Shown: piece after piece, positions 1 to 8,301 of the stretch
How the letters are laid out: each line of letters starts with the position of its first letter
Position numbering within the stretch: position 1 is the stretch's first letter
NCBI GenBank assembly: GCA_017459795.1
Contig: JAFUCG010000057.1
Coordinates: 1-32,726 of the forward strand
Direction: 5' to 3'
Length of the DNA: 32,726 nt
DNA from: Erysipelotrichaceae bacterium
GTDB taxonomy: Bacteria > Bacillota_I > Bacilli_A > Erysipelotrichales > Erysipelotrichaceae
Position numbers and translations under genes: made by a program
Notes under the pieces: generated by a model
Database searches by the model: none
Told to the model about the DNA's origin: nothing
The model's input: the letters and a program-made list of their open reading frames with translations, nothing else

Positions 1-45
1 ATACAGGCCAAGAAAGGAGTTTATTATCTAACCGGACCTAATTAG
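1..45 (+). CDS. C-terminal tail of an upstream gene, possibly EtfB (partial)
   Basis: From the left edge one frame stays open for 14 codons and ends in TAG at 43-45, 14 bases before the etfA start. The other two plus frames close earlier, at about 29-31 and 39-41. The tail reads IQAKKGVYYLTGPN, which I do not recognise as a diagnostic EtfB ending. The call rests on context: the electron-transfer flavoprotein beta gene normally lies directly upstream of the alpha gene, and in lctBCD clusters lctB precedes lctC. Too little is present to be sure. Confidence 0.35.
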   Translation: MQAKKGVYYLTGPN

Positions 46-59
46 ATAATACGTGGCAT

Positions 60-1244
60 ATGGGATTAGTTATTAATCAGAAACTGGTAAACGATGAGAC
101 CGGTAAACAGTTAGTAGAATTATGTCCGTTTAATGCCATTTCCTATGAGAACGGCAAGTTAGACATCGGTGTCGGCTGTAAGCTGTGTAAGATGTGTGTC
201 CGTAAGGGACCTCAGGGTGTCGTAACCTTCCAGGAAGATGAGATCGTTAAGGTCAATAAGGATGAATGGAATGGTATCTGCGTATATGCGGACAGTGACC
301 ATGGCGTTCTTCATAAAGTAACCTTTGAGTTAATTGGTAAGGCTAAGGAACTGGCAAGTGTCATTAATCATCCGGTATATGCCTTGTTAATTGGCAATAA
401 CTGTGATGAGGATATTAAGGAATTACTGTCATATGGTGTGGATAAGGTATTTGTCTATGAACACGAGGAGTTAAAAGATTTCGACATTGAGAAATACGCC
501 AACTGTTTCAGTGATTTCATAGAAACCGTAAAACCTTCAAGCATATTGGTTGGTGCTACTAATGTTGGTAGATGCTTAGCTCCTAGAGTAGCCGCCAGAT
601 TCCATACCGGTTTAACAGCTGACTGTACAAGACTGGAAATGAAGGAAAATACAGACCTGGTTCAGATCAGACCTGCCTTTGGCGGTAATATCATGGCTCA
701 GATCGTTAATCCAAACAGAAGACCGCAGTTCTGTACGGTAAGATATAAGATATTCAATTCACCTGAAAAGGTTGAAGAGCCTAAGGGTGAGGTAGTAAGA
801 GTAGAAATCAAAAAGGAATGGCTTAAGAGCAATACTGAAATATTGAAGATAGAAGAAAAGCCTAGAGAGTTGGACATCTCTGAAGCCGATGTAATCGTAG
901 CCGTTGGCAGAGGCTTGAAATCAGTTGATGATCTGGCAATGGTCAATGAACTGGCTGAGCTGTTGGGTGGGGTAGTAGCCTGCTCAAGACCAATGGTAGA
1001 AGCTGGGATATTCGACGCCAAGCATCAAATCGGCTTAAGCGGCAAGACAGTTAAGCCAAAACTGATAATTACTCTTGGCATATCCGGAGCAATTCAGTTC
1101 ACGGCCGGCATGAACGGTTCTGACTGCATCATCGCCGTAAATAGTGATCCGGAAGCACAGATATTTGACGTATGTAACTATGGAATAGTTGGCGACATGT
1201 ATGAAGTCATTCCACAGTTAATTAAACAGATAAAGGGGGAATAA
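60..1244 (+). CDS. etfA: Electron transfer flavoprotein alpha subunit with N-terminal ferredoxin-like domain (LctC-type)
   Basis: Alpha subunit of an electron-transferring flavoprotein, 394 residues, longer than the roughly 320-330 of a plain EtfA because of an extra N-terminal domain. Residues 1-60 look like a bacterial ferredoxin fold with Cys22 (in CPFNAIS) and Cys40, Cys43 and Cys46 in CxxCxxC, enough for one [4Fe-4S] cluster; the place of the second cluster's cysteine is Gly50. The EtfA N-terminal domain follows, then the C-terminal FAD domain with SRPMVEAG (309-316), QIGLSGKTVKP (323-333) and GISGAIQ (340-346). Ferredoxin-like extensions of this kind occur in LctC of Acetobacterium woodii and in caffeyl-CoA reductase EtfA (established knowledge). 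The GlcD-like gene three bases downstream points to the lactate dehydrogenase complex. The ATG at 60 has only a weak ribosome site; no better in-frame start lies upstream. Confidence 0.9.
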   Translation: MGLVINQKLVNDETGKQLVELCPFNAISYENGKLDIGVGCKLCKMCVRKGPQGVVTFQEDEIVKVNKDEWNGICVYADSDHGVLHKVTFELIGKAKELASVINHPVYALLIGNNCDEDIKELLSYGVDKVFVYEHEELKDFDIEKYANCFSDFIETVKPSSILVGATNVGRCLAPRVAARFHTGLTADCTRLEMKENTDLVQIRPAFGGNIMAQIVNPNRRPQFCTVRYKIFNSPEKVEEPKGEVVRVEIKKEWLKSNTEILKIEEKPRELDISEADVIVAVGRGLKSVDDLAMVNELAELLGGVVACSRPMVEAGIFDAKHQIGLSGKTVKPKLIITLGISGAIQFTAGMNGSDCIIAVNSDPEAQIFDVCNYGIVGDMYEVIPQLIKQIKGE

Positions 1245-1247
1245 GTG

Positions 1248-2639
1248 ATGTATAAGAAAGTTGATAATAAGGACATTGAATACTTAAAGTCAGTTATTCC
1301 TGCCAATAGAATACTGGTTCATGATGAGATTTCTGATGACTATGCTCATGATGAATTAGGCGGAATTGAAGTAAAGCCTGAAGTACTGATCTATGTCAGA
1401 AGTACTGAAGAAGTTTCTAAAGTCATGAAGTATGCCTATGAAAATGAAATACCGGTAGTAGCCAGAGGCTCAGGTACTGATTTGGTTGGGGCAGCCGTTG
1501 CCTTGGAAGGCGGCATCATGATCTGTACCAAACAGATGAACCACATTCTGGAAGTTGATGAAACCAACTTAACCGTAACGGTAGAGCCTGGTGTACTGTT
1601 AATGGAATTACAGGCTTATGTCGAAGAAAGAGATCTGTTCTATCCACCTGATCCAGGTGAAAAGAGCGCAACCATCGGCGGCAACATTTCCACTAATGCC
1701 GGTGGCATGAGAGCGGTAAAGTATGGCGTTACCAGAGACTATGTCAGAGGTCTGACAGTCGTAATGCCGAATGGCGAAATTGAACACTTTGGCGGCAAGG
1801 TAGTTAAGAACTCTTCAGGTTATGACATCAAGGATCTGATCATCGGTTCAGAAGGAACCTTATGTATCATTACTGAAGCCATCTTGAAGCTTGTACCGAA
1901 ACCTGCTTATTCAGTTTCAATGTTACTGCCGTTCATGACCATGGAAAAAGCCATAGAAGTTGTTCCTGAAATCATCAGGTCAAAGGCATCACTTACCGCA
2001 ATTGAGTACATGTCTCTGGATACGATCATTTCAGCTGAACAGTTCTTAGGCAAGAAGTTCCCTGATACAAATTATGAAGCATACATTCTGTTAACCTTTG
2101 ACGGTAACTCAATGAAAGAAATACAGGATGAATATACCAAGGTAGCCAACTTATGCATCGAAAAGGGTGCCATTGACGGTTACTTCGTTGATACTGATGA
2201 AAGAAAGAAATCAGTATGGAATACCAGAGGAGCCTTCTTGGAAGCTATCAAGGCTTCAACCGACTTAATGGATGAATGTGATGTTGTAGTACCAAAGGGC
2301 AAGGTAGCTGATTTCATTAAGTATACTCATGAGGTTGGTAAGGAAGTAGGTTTGAGAATTCCTTCATTCGGTCATGCCGGTGACGGTAACCTGCACATCT
2401 ATCTGTGTAAGGATTCAATGGCTGAGGACATCTGGAAAGAAAAGGCTGATAAGGCATTTGAACTGTTATATGCCAAGGCCAGAGAATTCGGCGGCATGGT
2501 ATCAGGTGAACATGGCATTGGTTATGCCAAGAAGCCATACCTGGCAAAGCAGGTTGGGGAAAACCAGATTGAATTAATGAGAAGCATCAAGAAGGTATTT
2601 GATCCAAAGAATATCCTCAATCCGGGAAAGGTATGTTAA
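1248..2639 (+). CDS. lctD: FAD-linked 2-hydroxyacid (lactate/glycolate) dehydrogenase, GlcD/LctD-type
   Basis: FAD-binding oxidoreductase of the GlcD/D-lactate dehydrogenase family, 463 residues, predicted to oxidise lactate (possibly glycolate) to the 2-oxo acid and pass electrons to the Etf encoded upstream. The PCMH-type FAD domain shows [11 protein letters not shown] (73-83), [17 protein letters not shown] (144-160) and GSEGTL (200-205). The C-terminal FAD-oxidase domain shows DECDVVVP (342-349), GHAGDGNLH (375-383) and SGEHGIG (419-425), and the protein ends with [10 protein letters not shown], typical of the family. A GTG at 1245 is in frame, but ATG 1248 is preferred because AGGGGGA lies about 8 bases before it. 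The gene follows etfA by three bases and is followed at once by a hairpin terminator, so the operon ends here. Substrate choice between lactate and glycolate is inferred from the ferredoxin-type EtfA partner. Confidence 0.85.
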   Translation: MYKKVDNKDIEYLKSVIPANRILVHDEISDDYAHDELGGIEVKPEVLIYVRSTEEVSKVMKYAYENEIPVVARGSGTDLVGAAVALEGGIMICTKQMNHILEVDETNLTVTVEPGVLLMELQAYVEERDLFYPPDPGEKSATIGGNISTNAGGMRAVKYGVTRDYVRGLTVVMPNGEIEHFGGKVVKNSSGYDIKDLIIGSEGTLCIITEAILKLVPKPAYSVSMLLPFMTMEKAIEVVPEIIRSKASLTAIEYMSLDTIISAEQFLGKKFPDTNYEAYILLTFDGNSMKEIQDEYTKVANLCIEKGAIDGYFVDTDERKKSVWNTRGAFLEAIKASTDLMDECDVVVPKGKVADFIKYTHEVGKEVGLRIPSFGHAGDGNLHIYLCKDSMAEDIWKEKADKAFELLYAKAREFGGMVSGEHGIGYAKKPYLAKQVGENQIELMRSIKKVFDPKNILNPGKVC

Positions 2640-2662
2640 AGGTCAGTTATCTGGCCTTTTTT
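2640..2662 (+). terminator. Rho-independent terminator of the lct operon
   Basis: AGGTCAG pairs with CTGGCCT (7 bp, one G-U) around a TTAT loop, followed by six T. It starts one base after the lctD stop codon. Confidence 0.8.
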
Positions 2663-2709
2663 CATATAATAGAATAATATGGATATATAAGGAAAGAGAG
2701 ATAAACAAT

Positions 2710-3939
2710 ATGATAATTCATTCCAAGAGAATATACATGGAGAATGTATGTCGCAGTGGATATCTGGAAATAAAGGACGGTAAGTTTGTCCGCTTTTATG
2801 AGGAAGGCAGTGATGTTACGGCCTGTGTTGACTACGGTAACTTAAGAATAATACCGGGCATCATTGATACGCACAACCATGGCTGTTACGGCTATAGCAT
2901 GGCTTCACCTCGTACTCCTACTCTTGATGAGGTAAAGGGCTATGTAAAGGGTCTGGCTTCAAGTGCTGTTACCGGCGTATTACCGACAACTACCTATCCT
3001 GATTCAATGAGATTCATTGTTGATCACATGAATGACGGGCTGGAGGGTGCTCAGATACTGGGCATTCACAGTGAAGGTCCTTGGGGTTCAAGAGTAGGTG
3101 AAAAGGGCGTAAACACCGGTTACCCGGCCGTTGACATGAAAGTAGCTGAGGAAATGGTTAAGGCCGGCCAGGGACATTTATTATTGGTCGACATTGCCCC
3201 GGAAGTAGATAATGCGATAGAAGCCATTAAGTATTTCGCAGATCAGGGCATTAAGGTAGGTGCTTACCATACCAATGCCAACTTTGAAGAAGCCAATAAG
3301 GGCATTGATGCCGGCATAACGGTAGCCACTCATTTAGGTAATGTCATGACGGGCTTACACCACAGAGACATCGGTACCTTGGGAGCATGCATCTTAAGAG
3401 ATGAAGTTGATTGTGAAGTAATATGTGATGGCATGCATGTTTCCCTGGAAATGATCAAACTGTACTTCAAGATGAAGGATAAGAGCCGTTTCATGATGAT
3501 ATCTGATAACGTTGCCTATGCTGGGTTACCGGCAGGTCATTATAAGGGCTCTGAAATAAATCAGGGCAAGAATAAGGATGGCATTGTTTCAGACCGAAAG
3601 ACCATCTATGTAAATGAGGAAGGCTTTGTCTTAAGTGAAACCGGCAGACTTTCCGGCAGCAGTAAGCCTGTACTATATGGCGTTAAGAACCTGGTTGAAA
3701 AGCTTGGCATTCCATTAGAGGAAGTTGTTAAGATGTCGTCCCTAAACCCAGCCAGAAAGTATGGCTTTGGTGATACAAAGGGCAGCATCGCCATCGGCAA
3801 GGACGCTGACTATGCGGTAATCGATGATGACTACAACTGTCTGTACACCTATTGCAAGGGCAGGGAAGTATACGATTACTTAAAGGATACTGAACTGTTC
3901 AATAAGGAACTGTACGAACAGATCAAGCTGGACGAATAG
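2710..3939 (+). CDS. nagA: N-acetylglucosamine-6-phosphate deacetylase
   Basis: Cytoplasmic amidohydrolase that converts GlcNAc-6-phosphate to glucosamine-6-phosphate and acetate, feeding amino-sugar catabolism and cell-wall recycling. 409 residues, close to the family norm. Visible active-site features: HNHG (metal-site histidines 55 and 57), Glu122 in GIHSEGPW, His187 in GAYHTNA, His208 in VATHLGN, the GLHHRD segment at 215-220, and Asp266 in MMISDN as the likely catalytic base. The frame is open upstream to 2599 inside lctD, but ATG 2710 is preferred: it follows a GGAAAGAGAG purine run and gives the standard N-terminus. A TATAAT at 2665-2670 just after the lct terminator could be its -10 box, though no good -35 is visible. 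Terminators on both sides suggest a single-gene unit; no nagB is in the window. Confidence 0.92.
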   Translation: MIIHSKRIYMENVCRSGYLEIKDGKFVRFYEEGSDVTACVDYGNLRIIPGIIDTHNHGCYGYSMASPRTPTLDEVKGYVKGLASSAVTGVLPTTTYPDSMRFIVDHMNDGLEGAQILGIHSEGPWGSRVGEKGVNTGYPAVDMKVAEEMVKAGQGHLLLVDIAPEVDNAIEAIKYFADQGIKVGAYHTNANFEEANKGIDAGITVATHLGNVMTGLHHRDIGTLGACILRDEVDCEVICDGMHVSLEMIKLYFKMKDKSRFMMISDNVAYAGLPAGHYKGSEINQGKNKDGIVSDRKTIYVNEEGFVLSETGRLSGSSKPVLYGVKNLVEKLGIPLEEVVKMSSLNPARKYGFGDTKGSIAIGKDADYAVIDDDYNCLYTYCKGREVYDYLKDTELFNKELYEQIKLDE

Positions 3940-3960
3940 TGAAGTATTTATGTAGTGGAA

Positions 3961-3992
3961 AGTGAACTTCCGAAATTGGAGGTTCGCTTTTT
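3961..3992 (+). terminator. Rho-independent terminator after nagA
   Basis: An 11-bp stem, AGTGAACTTCC with GGAGGTTCGCT (two G-U pairs), loop GAAATT, then five T. It lies 21 bases after the nagA stop. Confidence 0.8.
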
Positions 3993-4040
3993 ACGTGTTT
4001 TAATGACTTTGTAAATATTCCACTATAAACGGTTTTACTG

Positions 4041-4046
4041 TATAAT
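4041..4046 (+). promoter_or_regulatory. Probable -10 box of the glycogen operon
   Basis: A perfect TATAAT sits 18 bases before the glgB start and after the nagA terminator. No convincing -35 hexamer is visible at 16-18 bp, so the full promoter is not defined. Confidence 0.5.
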
Positions 4047-4064
4047 TATCATGGTGATTTAAAT

Positions 4065-5885
4065 ATGAATAATAAGGAATTACAATCTTACTACGACGGC
4101 TATTCTTTAAAGGCCTACGACATATTCGGAGCTCACTTTGTTGAAGGTGGAGTTGTTTTCAGATTATATGCTCCTAACGCCAAAAGCGTAAGGCTGATTG
4201 GCGACTTCAATAACTGGGACAGGGAAGCCACATTCTTAAAAAAGGTCACAAATGAGATCTGGGAAACAACTGTGGAAGGCTTACAGGAATATGCCCAGTA
4301 TAAATATGCAATAGAAAGCCAGGACGGCAAGTTAATGGAAAAGGCTGATCCATATGCCTTTTACAATGAAATGAGACCTGGCTGGGTCTGTAAGGTCGTA
4401 AATCTTGATGAATATAAGTGGACTGATCAGGATTGGATGAAGAGCCGTACGCTGAACTTTGACAAACCAATGAACATTTATGAGGTTCATCTAGGCGGTT
4501 TTAAGCATCATGGTGCCGGCAGATGGTTCACTTATTATGAAATGATTGATGAACTCATTCCTTATGTCAAGGAAATGGGCTATACACACATAGAGTTAAT
4601 GCCATTAAACGAATATCCGTTTGACGGTTCATGGGGTTATCAGCAGTACGGTTACTTCAGTGTCACATCCAGATATGGTAACTGTTATCAGCTGATGATG
4701 TTCATCGATGCCTGCCATAAGAATGGCATAGGAGTCATCATGGACATCGTAATGGCTCACTTTGTCAAGGACAGCTTTGGCCTTATCAAGTTTGACGGTA
4801 CCTGTGTTTATGAAAACAGTGACCCGTCAAAGTCAGAAAGCCAGTGGGACACTCATTACTTCGACTTTGCCAAAAATGAAGTAGTAAGCTTCTTAATGAG
4901 CAGTGCCGGCTTATGGCTGGATAAGTATCACATGGACGGCTTAAGAGTTGATGCCGTAAGTAACCTTATCTACTACAATGGAGATTCTAGAAAGGGTGAA
5001 AATGATGGAGCTATTGCGTTCATTAAGCGCTTCAATTATCACTTGCACGCCAACTATCCTGGCGCCATGATCATTGCCGAAGATTCAACCAGCTATCCAA
5101 GAGTAACCGAAAAGGTTGAGTATGGCGGACTTGGTTTTGACTATAAATGGGACTTAGGCTGGATGAATGATACCTTAAGGTACTATAAAATGGACCCAGA
5201 GTATAGAAAATATCATCATAATTTGATAAACTTCTCAATGGCATATTTCTATTCCGAGAAGTTCATTTTGCCGTTCTCACATGATGAGGTTGTTCATTCA
5301 AAGGGCACCATTGTTGATAAAATGTGGGGCAATTACGAAGAAAAGTTTGCACAATGCCGTAATTTAATGGTATATATGTATACGCATCCTGGTAAGAAAT
5401 TGAATTTCATGGGAAATGAAATTGCCAGTTTCCGCGAATTCGATGAGCAGAAGGAATTAGACTGGTTCTTACTAAGCTATCCTGCTCACGATTCATTCAA
5501 GCGCATGATCAGAGACCTCAATGAGATCTACAAGTCAGATGAGGCTTTCTGGAAGGATGATTACAGTTGGGACGGTTTCAAGTGGATTGATGCCGATAAC
5601 AACGAGCAACGTATCTACAGTTATGTCAGATTTGGCAGGGAGCATGTTTATGTCGTCGTACTCAACATGGCTCCTGTATCTTATGAGGAATTTGAACTTG
5701 GTGTACCAACCTACGGTTATTACACTGAAATACTGAATTCAGAAAAAGATATCTACAGTGGATGCAACATGTGCAATTTCACGAAGGTTCAGGCCAAGAA
5801 GCCTGGAAAGAATGGCATGCACTATAGCATGAAGATCAGATTGGCACCTTACGCTGGAGTTATCCTGAGGGCCAAGAGGAAGTAG
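4065..5885 (+). CDS. glgB: 1,4-alpha-glucan branching enzyme
   Basis: GH13 branching enzyme that cuts alpha-1,4 glucan and re-joins the piece as an alpha-1,6 branch during glycogen synthesis. 606 residues, a short form with one CBM48/E-set domain (about 20-105), the catalytic barrel and a C-terminal beta domain. The four GH13 regions are present: DIVMAHF (227-233), GLRVDAV with nucleophile Asp296, IIAED with acid/base Glu339, and FSHDE with His406-Asp407. The usual Asn of region I (DVVxNH) is Ala here, as in many branching enzymes. ATG 4065 is preceded by GGTGAT at about 8 bases. First gene of the glycogen operon; glgP starts 12 bases downstream, so making and degrading enzymes are probably co-transcribed. 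Confidence 0.95.
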   Translation: MNNKELQSYYDGYSLKAYDIFGAHFVEGGVVFRLYAPNAKSVRLIGDFNNWDREATFLKKVTNEIWETTVEGLQEYAQYKYAIESQDGKLMEKADPYAFYNEMRPGWVCKVVNLDEYKWTDQDWMKSRTLNFDKPMNIYEVHLGGFKHHGAGRWFTYYEMIDELIPYVKEMGYTHIELMPLNEYPFDGSWGYQQYGYFSVTSRYGNCYQLMMFIDACHKNGIGVIMDIVMAHFVKDSFGLIKFDGTCVYENSDPSKSESQWDTHYFDFAKNEVVSFLMSSAGLWLDKYHMDGLRVDAVSNLIYYNGDSRKGENDGAIAFIKRFNYHLHANYPGAMIIAEDSTSYPRVTEKVEYGGLGFDYKWDLGWMNDTLRYYKMDPEYRKYHHNLINFSMAYFYSEKFILPFSHDEVVHSKGTIVDKMWGNYEEKFAQCRNLMVYMYTHPGKKLNFMGNEIASFREFDEQKELDWFLLSYPAHDSFKRMIRDLNEIYKSDEAFWKDDYSWDGFKWIDADNNEQRIYSYVRFGREHVYVVVLNMAPVSYEEFELGVPTYGYYTEILNSEKDIYSGCNMCNFTKVQAKKPGKNGMHYSMKIRLAPYAGVILRAKRK

Positions 5886-5897
5886 AAGGGATAATAT

Positions 5898-8297
5898 ATG
5901 TTTACTAACAAAGAAGAATTCATTAAACAGTACGAAGAAAGATTCATTCAGACATATGGTCGTTCATATAAATACGCTGACGATTCAGAAAAGTTCCTTA
6001 CTTTAGGTGAGCTGGTCAGAGACTATGCTTCTGAAAACTGGATGAATACCAAGGAGGCTATTTCTCAGAATGGTCAGAAGCAGCTGTTCTATTTCTCAAT
6101 GGAATTCCTGATTGGCCGTTTACTGACCAACAACTTAATGAACATGGGTATTTACGAAATCGTCAGAGACGGTTTGGCTGACATGGGCATTGACTTAAAT
6201 GATATGGAAGAAATGGAAACTGATGCAGGATTAGGTAACGGCGGCTTAGGCAGACTGGCAGCCTGTTTCCTTGATTCATTAGCTACATTAGGCTTACCTG
6301 GCCATGGCAACACCATCCGTTATGAATACGGTCTGTTCAAGCAGAAAATTGAAAACAACAAGCAGGTAGAAGTACCTGACATCTGGTTAAAATACGGTAA
6401 CCCATGGGAAGTTAGAAAGACAAAGCATGCCGTAGACGTTAAGTTCTATGGTGAAATGATCACCAAGTGGGAAAGTGACGGCAAGCTTTCTGTTAAGCAC
6501 GTTAATGCTGAAACAATCAGAGCCGTACCATATGATGTACCAATCGTAGGTCATGGTAATAAAGTTGTTAATACCCTGAGATTATGGAAGCCTGAAGCTT
6601 CTGAAGACGGTCCGGTTAACCGTGACTTCATCAGATATCTGAATGACGTTGCCAAGATCTCTCAGAACGTATATCCGGACGACAGCACTGAAAAGGGCCG
6701 TGAATTAAGAGTTAAGCAGGAATACTTCTTTGTTTCTGCCGGTGCTCAGACTTTGATCAGAAGCCATCTGGATAACTACCACACTCTTGATAACTTACAT
6801 GAAAAGGTAGTAATTCAGTTAAATGATACTCATCCAATCATGATCGTCGCTGAATTAATGCGTATCATGCTTGATGAATACAAGTATGATTGGGATAAGG
6901 CCTGGTATATCGTTTCTCATACCGTTGCCTATACAAACCATACCATCATGCAGGAAGCTCTGGAAAAGTGGCCTGAAAGCATGATCATGAAGCTGTTACC
7001 TAGAATTCATTCACTGATCAGAGAAATTGACAGACGTTTCAAGAATGACGTACTCGCCAAGACAGGTGACTACAACCTGGCTGAAAGAGTTGCCATCATC
7101 AAGGACGGTCTGGTACACATGGCTCACATGGGCGTTGCCAGCAGTTTCTCAGTTAACGGTGTAGCAGCCATTCATACCGAAATTCTGAAGAAAGACGTAA
7201 TGAAGGACTTCTATCAGATTTTCCCTGAAAAGTTCAATAACAAGACAAATGGTGTAACTCACAGAAGATGGCTGGCTTATTCCAACCCTCAGTTACGTGA
7301 CATGATCATCGATCTGATCGGTGATGACTTCATTGAAAAGCCATTTGAATTATGCAAGTTGGCAGAGTTCGCCGATGATAAGAACGTTCAGGCCAGATTT
7401 GCTCAGGTTAAACTGGAAAGAAAGAAGATCTTAGCCAAGTATGTTAAGGAAACATTGAATATTGATGTTAACCCTAACTCAATTTTCGATGTACAGGCTA
7501 AGAGATTACACGCATATAAGAGACAGATGCTCAACTGCATGCATCTGATCTACATGTATCAGTACATTAAGGAACATCCTGATTTCAACATGGTTCCTCA
7601 CACCTATTTATTCGGTGCCAAGGCAGCTCCTGCCTATGTATACGCCAAGAAGGTAATTGAACTGATCAACGCAATCGCTGACAAAATCAATAATGATCCT
7701 GTTGTTAATAAATACATGAAGGTCGTATTCATTCCTAACTACTGTGTATCAATCGCTGAGATCCTGCTTAACGCAGCTGATGTAAGTGAACAGATCTCAA
7801 CAGCCGGTAAGGAAGCCAGCGGTACAAGCAACATGAAGTTAATGATGAACGGTGCCATTACCTTAGGTACATTAGACGGTGCCAATGTTGAAATCAAGGA
7901 ACATGTTGGTGAAGAAAACATCGTCATCTTCGGTAATACCGTAGAAGATCTGAGAAAGTTACGTTTCGATGGCTATAACGCCATGATGATTTACCAGTCA
8001 GATCCAACCATTAAGAAGATCATGGATTCTCTGATTGACGGTACCTGGGATGTCAACAAGGATGAATTTAGAGCCATCTATGATGAATTATTATACGGTA
8101 ATGATGAATACTTCCACTTCGCAGACTTCTATCCATACTTACAGGCTCATCAGAAGATCGACCAGATGTATAAGGATCAGGAAAAGTGGAATAAGATGTG
8201 CTTACTGAACATTGCTTCAAGCGGCTACTTCAGCACAGACAGAACAATCGAAGAATATAACAGAGACATCTGGCACTTAGATAAGGTAAAGATGTAA
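5898..8297 (+). CDS. glgP: Glycogen/maltodextrin phosphorylase
   Basis: GT35 alpha-glucan phosphorylase using pyridoxal phosphate to release glucose-1-phosphate from non-reducing ends of glycogen. 799 residues, normal full length. GLGNGGLGRLAACFLDS lies at 112-128 and the PLP site GTSNMKLMMNGA gives Lys647 as the Schiff-base lysine; ISTAGKEASG precedes it and GTLDGANVEI follows. The start at 5898 has AGAAGGGA about 8 bases upstream. pulA begins four bases after the stop. In this operon GlgP would shorten outer chains until PulA is needed at branch points. E. coli-type allosteric sites cannot be judged by eye. Confidence 0.95.
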   Translation: MFTNKEEFIKQYEERFIQTYGRSYKYADDSEKFLTLGELVRDYASENWMNTKEAISQNGQKQLFYFSMEFLIGRLLTNNLMNMGIYEIVRDGLADMGIDLNDMEEMETDAGLGNGGLGRLAACFLDSLATLGLPGHGNTIRYEYGLFKQKIENNKQVEVPDIWLKYGNPWEVRKTKHAVDVKFYGEMITKWESDGKLSVKHVNAETIRAVPYDVPIVGHGNKVVNTLRLWKPEASEDGPVNRDFIRYLNDVAKISQNVYPDDSTEKGRELRVKQEYFFVSAGAQTLIRSHLDNYHTLDNLHEKVVIQLNDTHPIMIVAELMRIMLDEYKYDWDKAWYIVSHTVAYTNHTIMQEALEKWPESMIMKLLPRIHSLIREIDRRFKNDVLAKTGDYNLAERVAIIKDGLVHMAHMGVASSFSVNGVAAIHTEILKKDVMKDFYQIFPEKFNNKTNGVTHRRWLAYSNPQLRDMIIDLIGDDFIEKPFELCKLAEFADDKNVQARFAQVKLERKKILAKYVKETLNIDVNPNSIFDVQAKRLHAYKRQMLNCMHLIYMYQYIKEHPDFNMVPHTYLFGAKAAPAYVYAKKVIELINAIADKINNDPVVNKYMKVVFIPNYCVSIAEILLNAADVSEQISTAGKEASGTSNMKLMMNGAITLGTLDGANVEIKEHVGEENIVIFGNTVEDLRKLRFDGYNAMMIYQSDPTIKKIMDSLIDGTWDVNKDEFRAIYDELLYGNDEYFHFADFYPYLQAHQKIDQMYKDQEKWNKMCLLNIASSGYFSTDRTIEEYNRDIWHLDKVKM

Positions 8298-8301
8298 CTT
8301 T

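Noticed and set aside
698-1021. Open frame of about 107 codons on the minus strand inside etfA
   Set aside because: It is antisense to a clear EtfA FAD domain, has no ribosome site and no family likeness.
2599-2709. Upstream extension of nagA from an earlier in-frame start in lctD
   Set aside because: It would overlap the end of lctD and translate the terminator hairpin; ATG 2710 has a ribosome site and the usual NagA N-terminus.
3961-3992. Resemblance of the nagA terminator (AAGTGAAC...GGAGGTTCGCTTTT) to the IS end at 32584, suggesting an IS remnant
   Set aside because: It lacks the CTAAAGTTGGACC core of the IS end, and a stem plus T run explains it as a terminator. The shared bases are mostly stem bases and may be chance.
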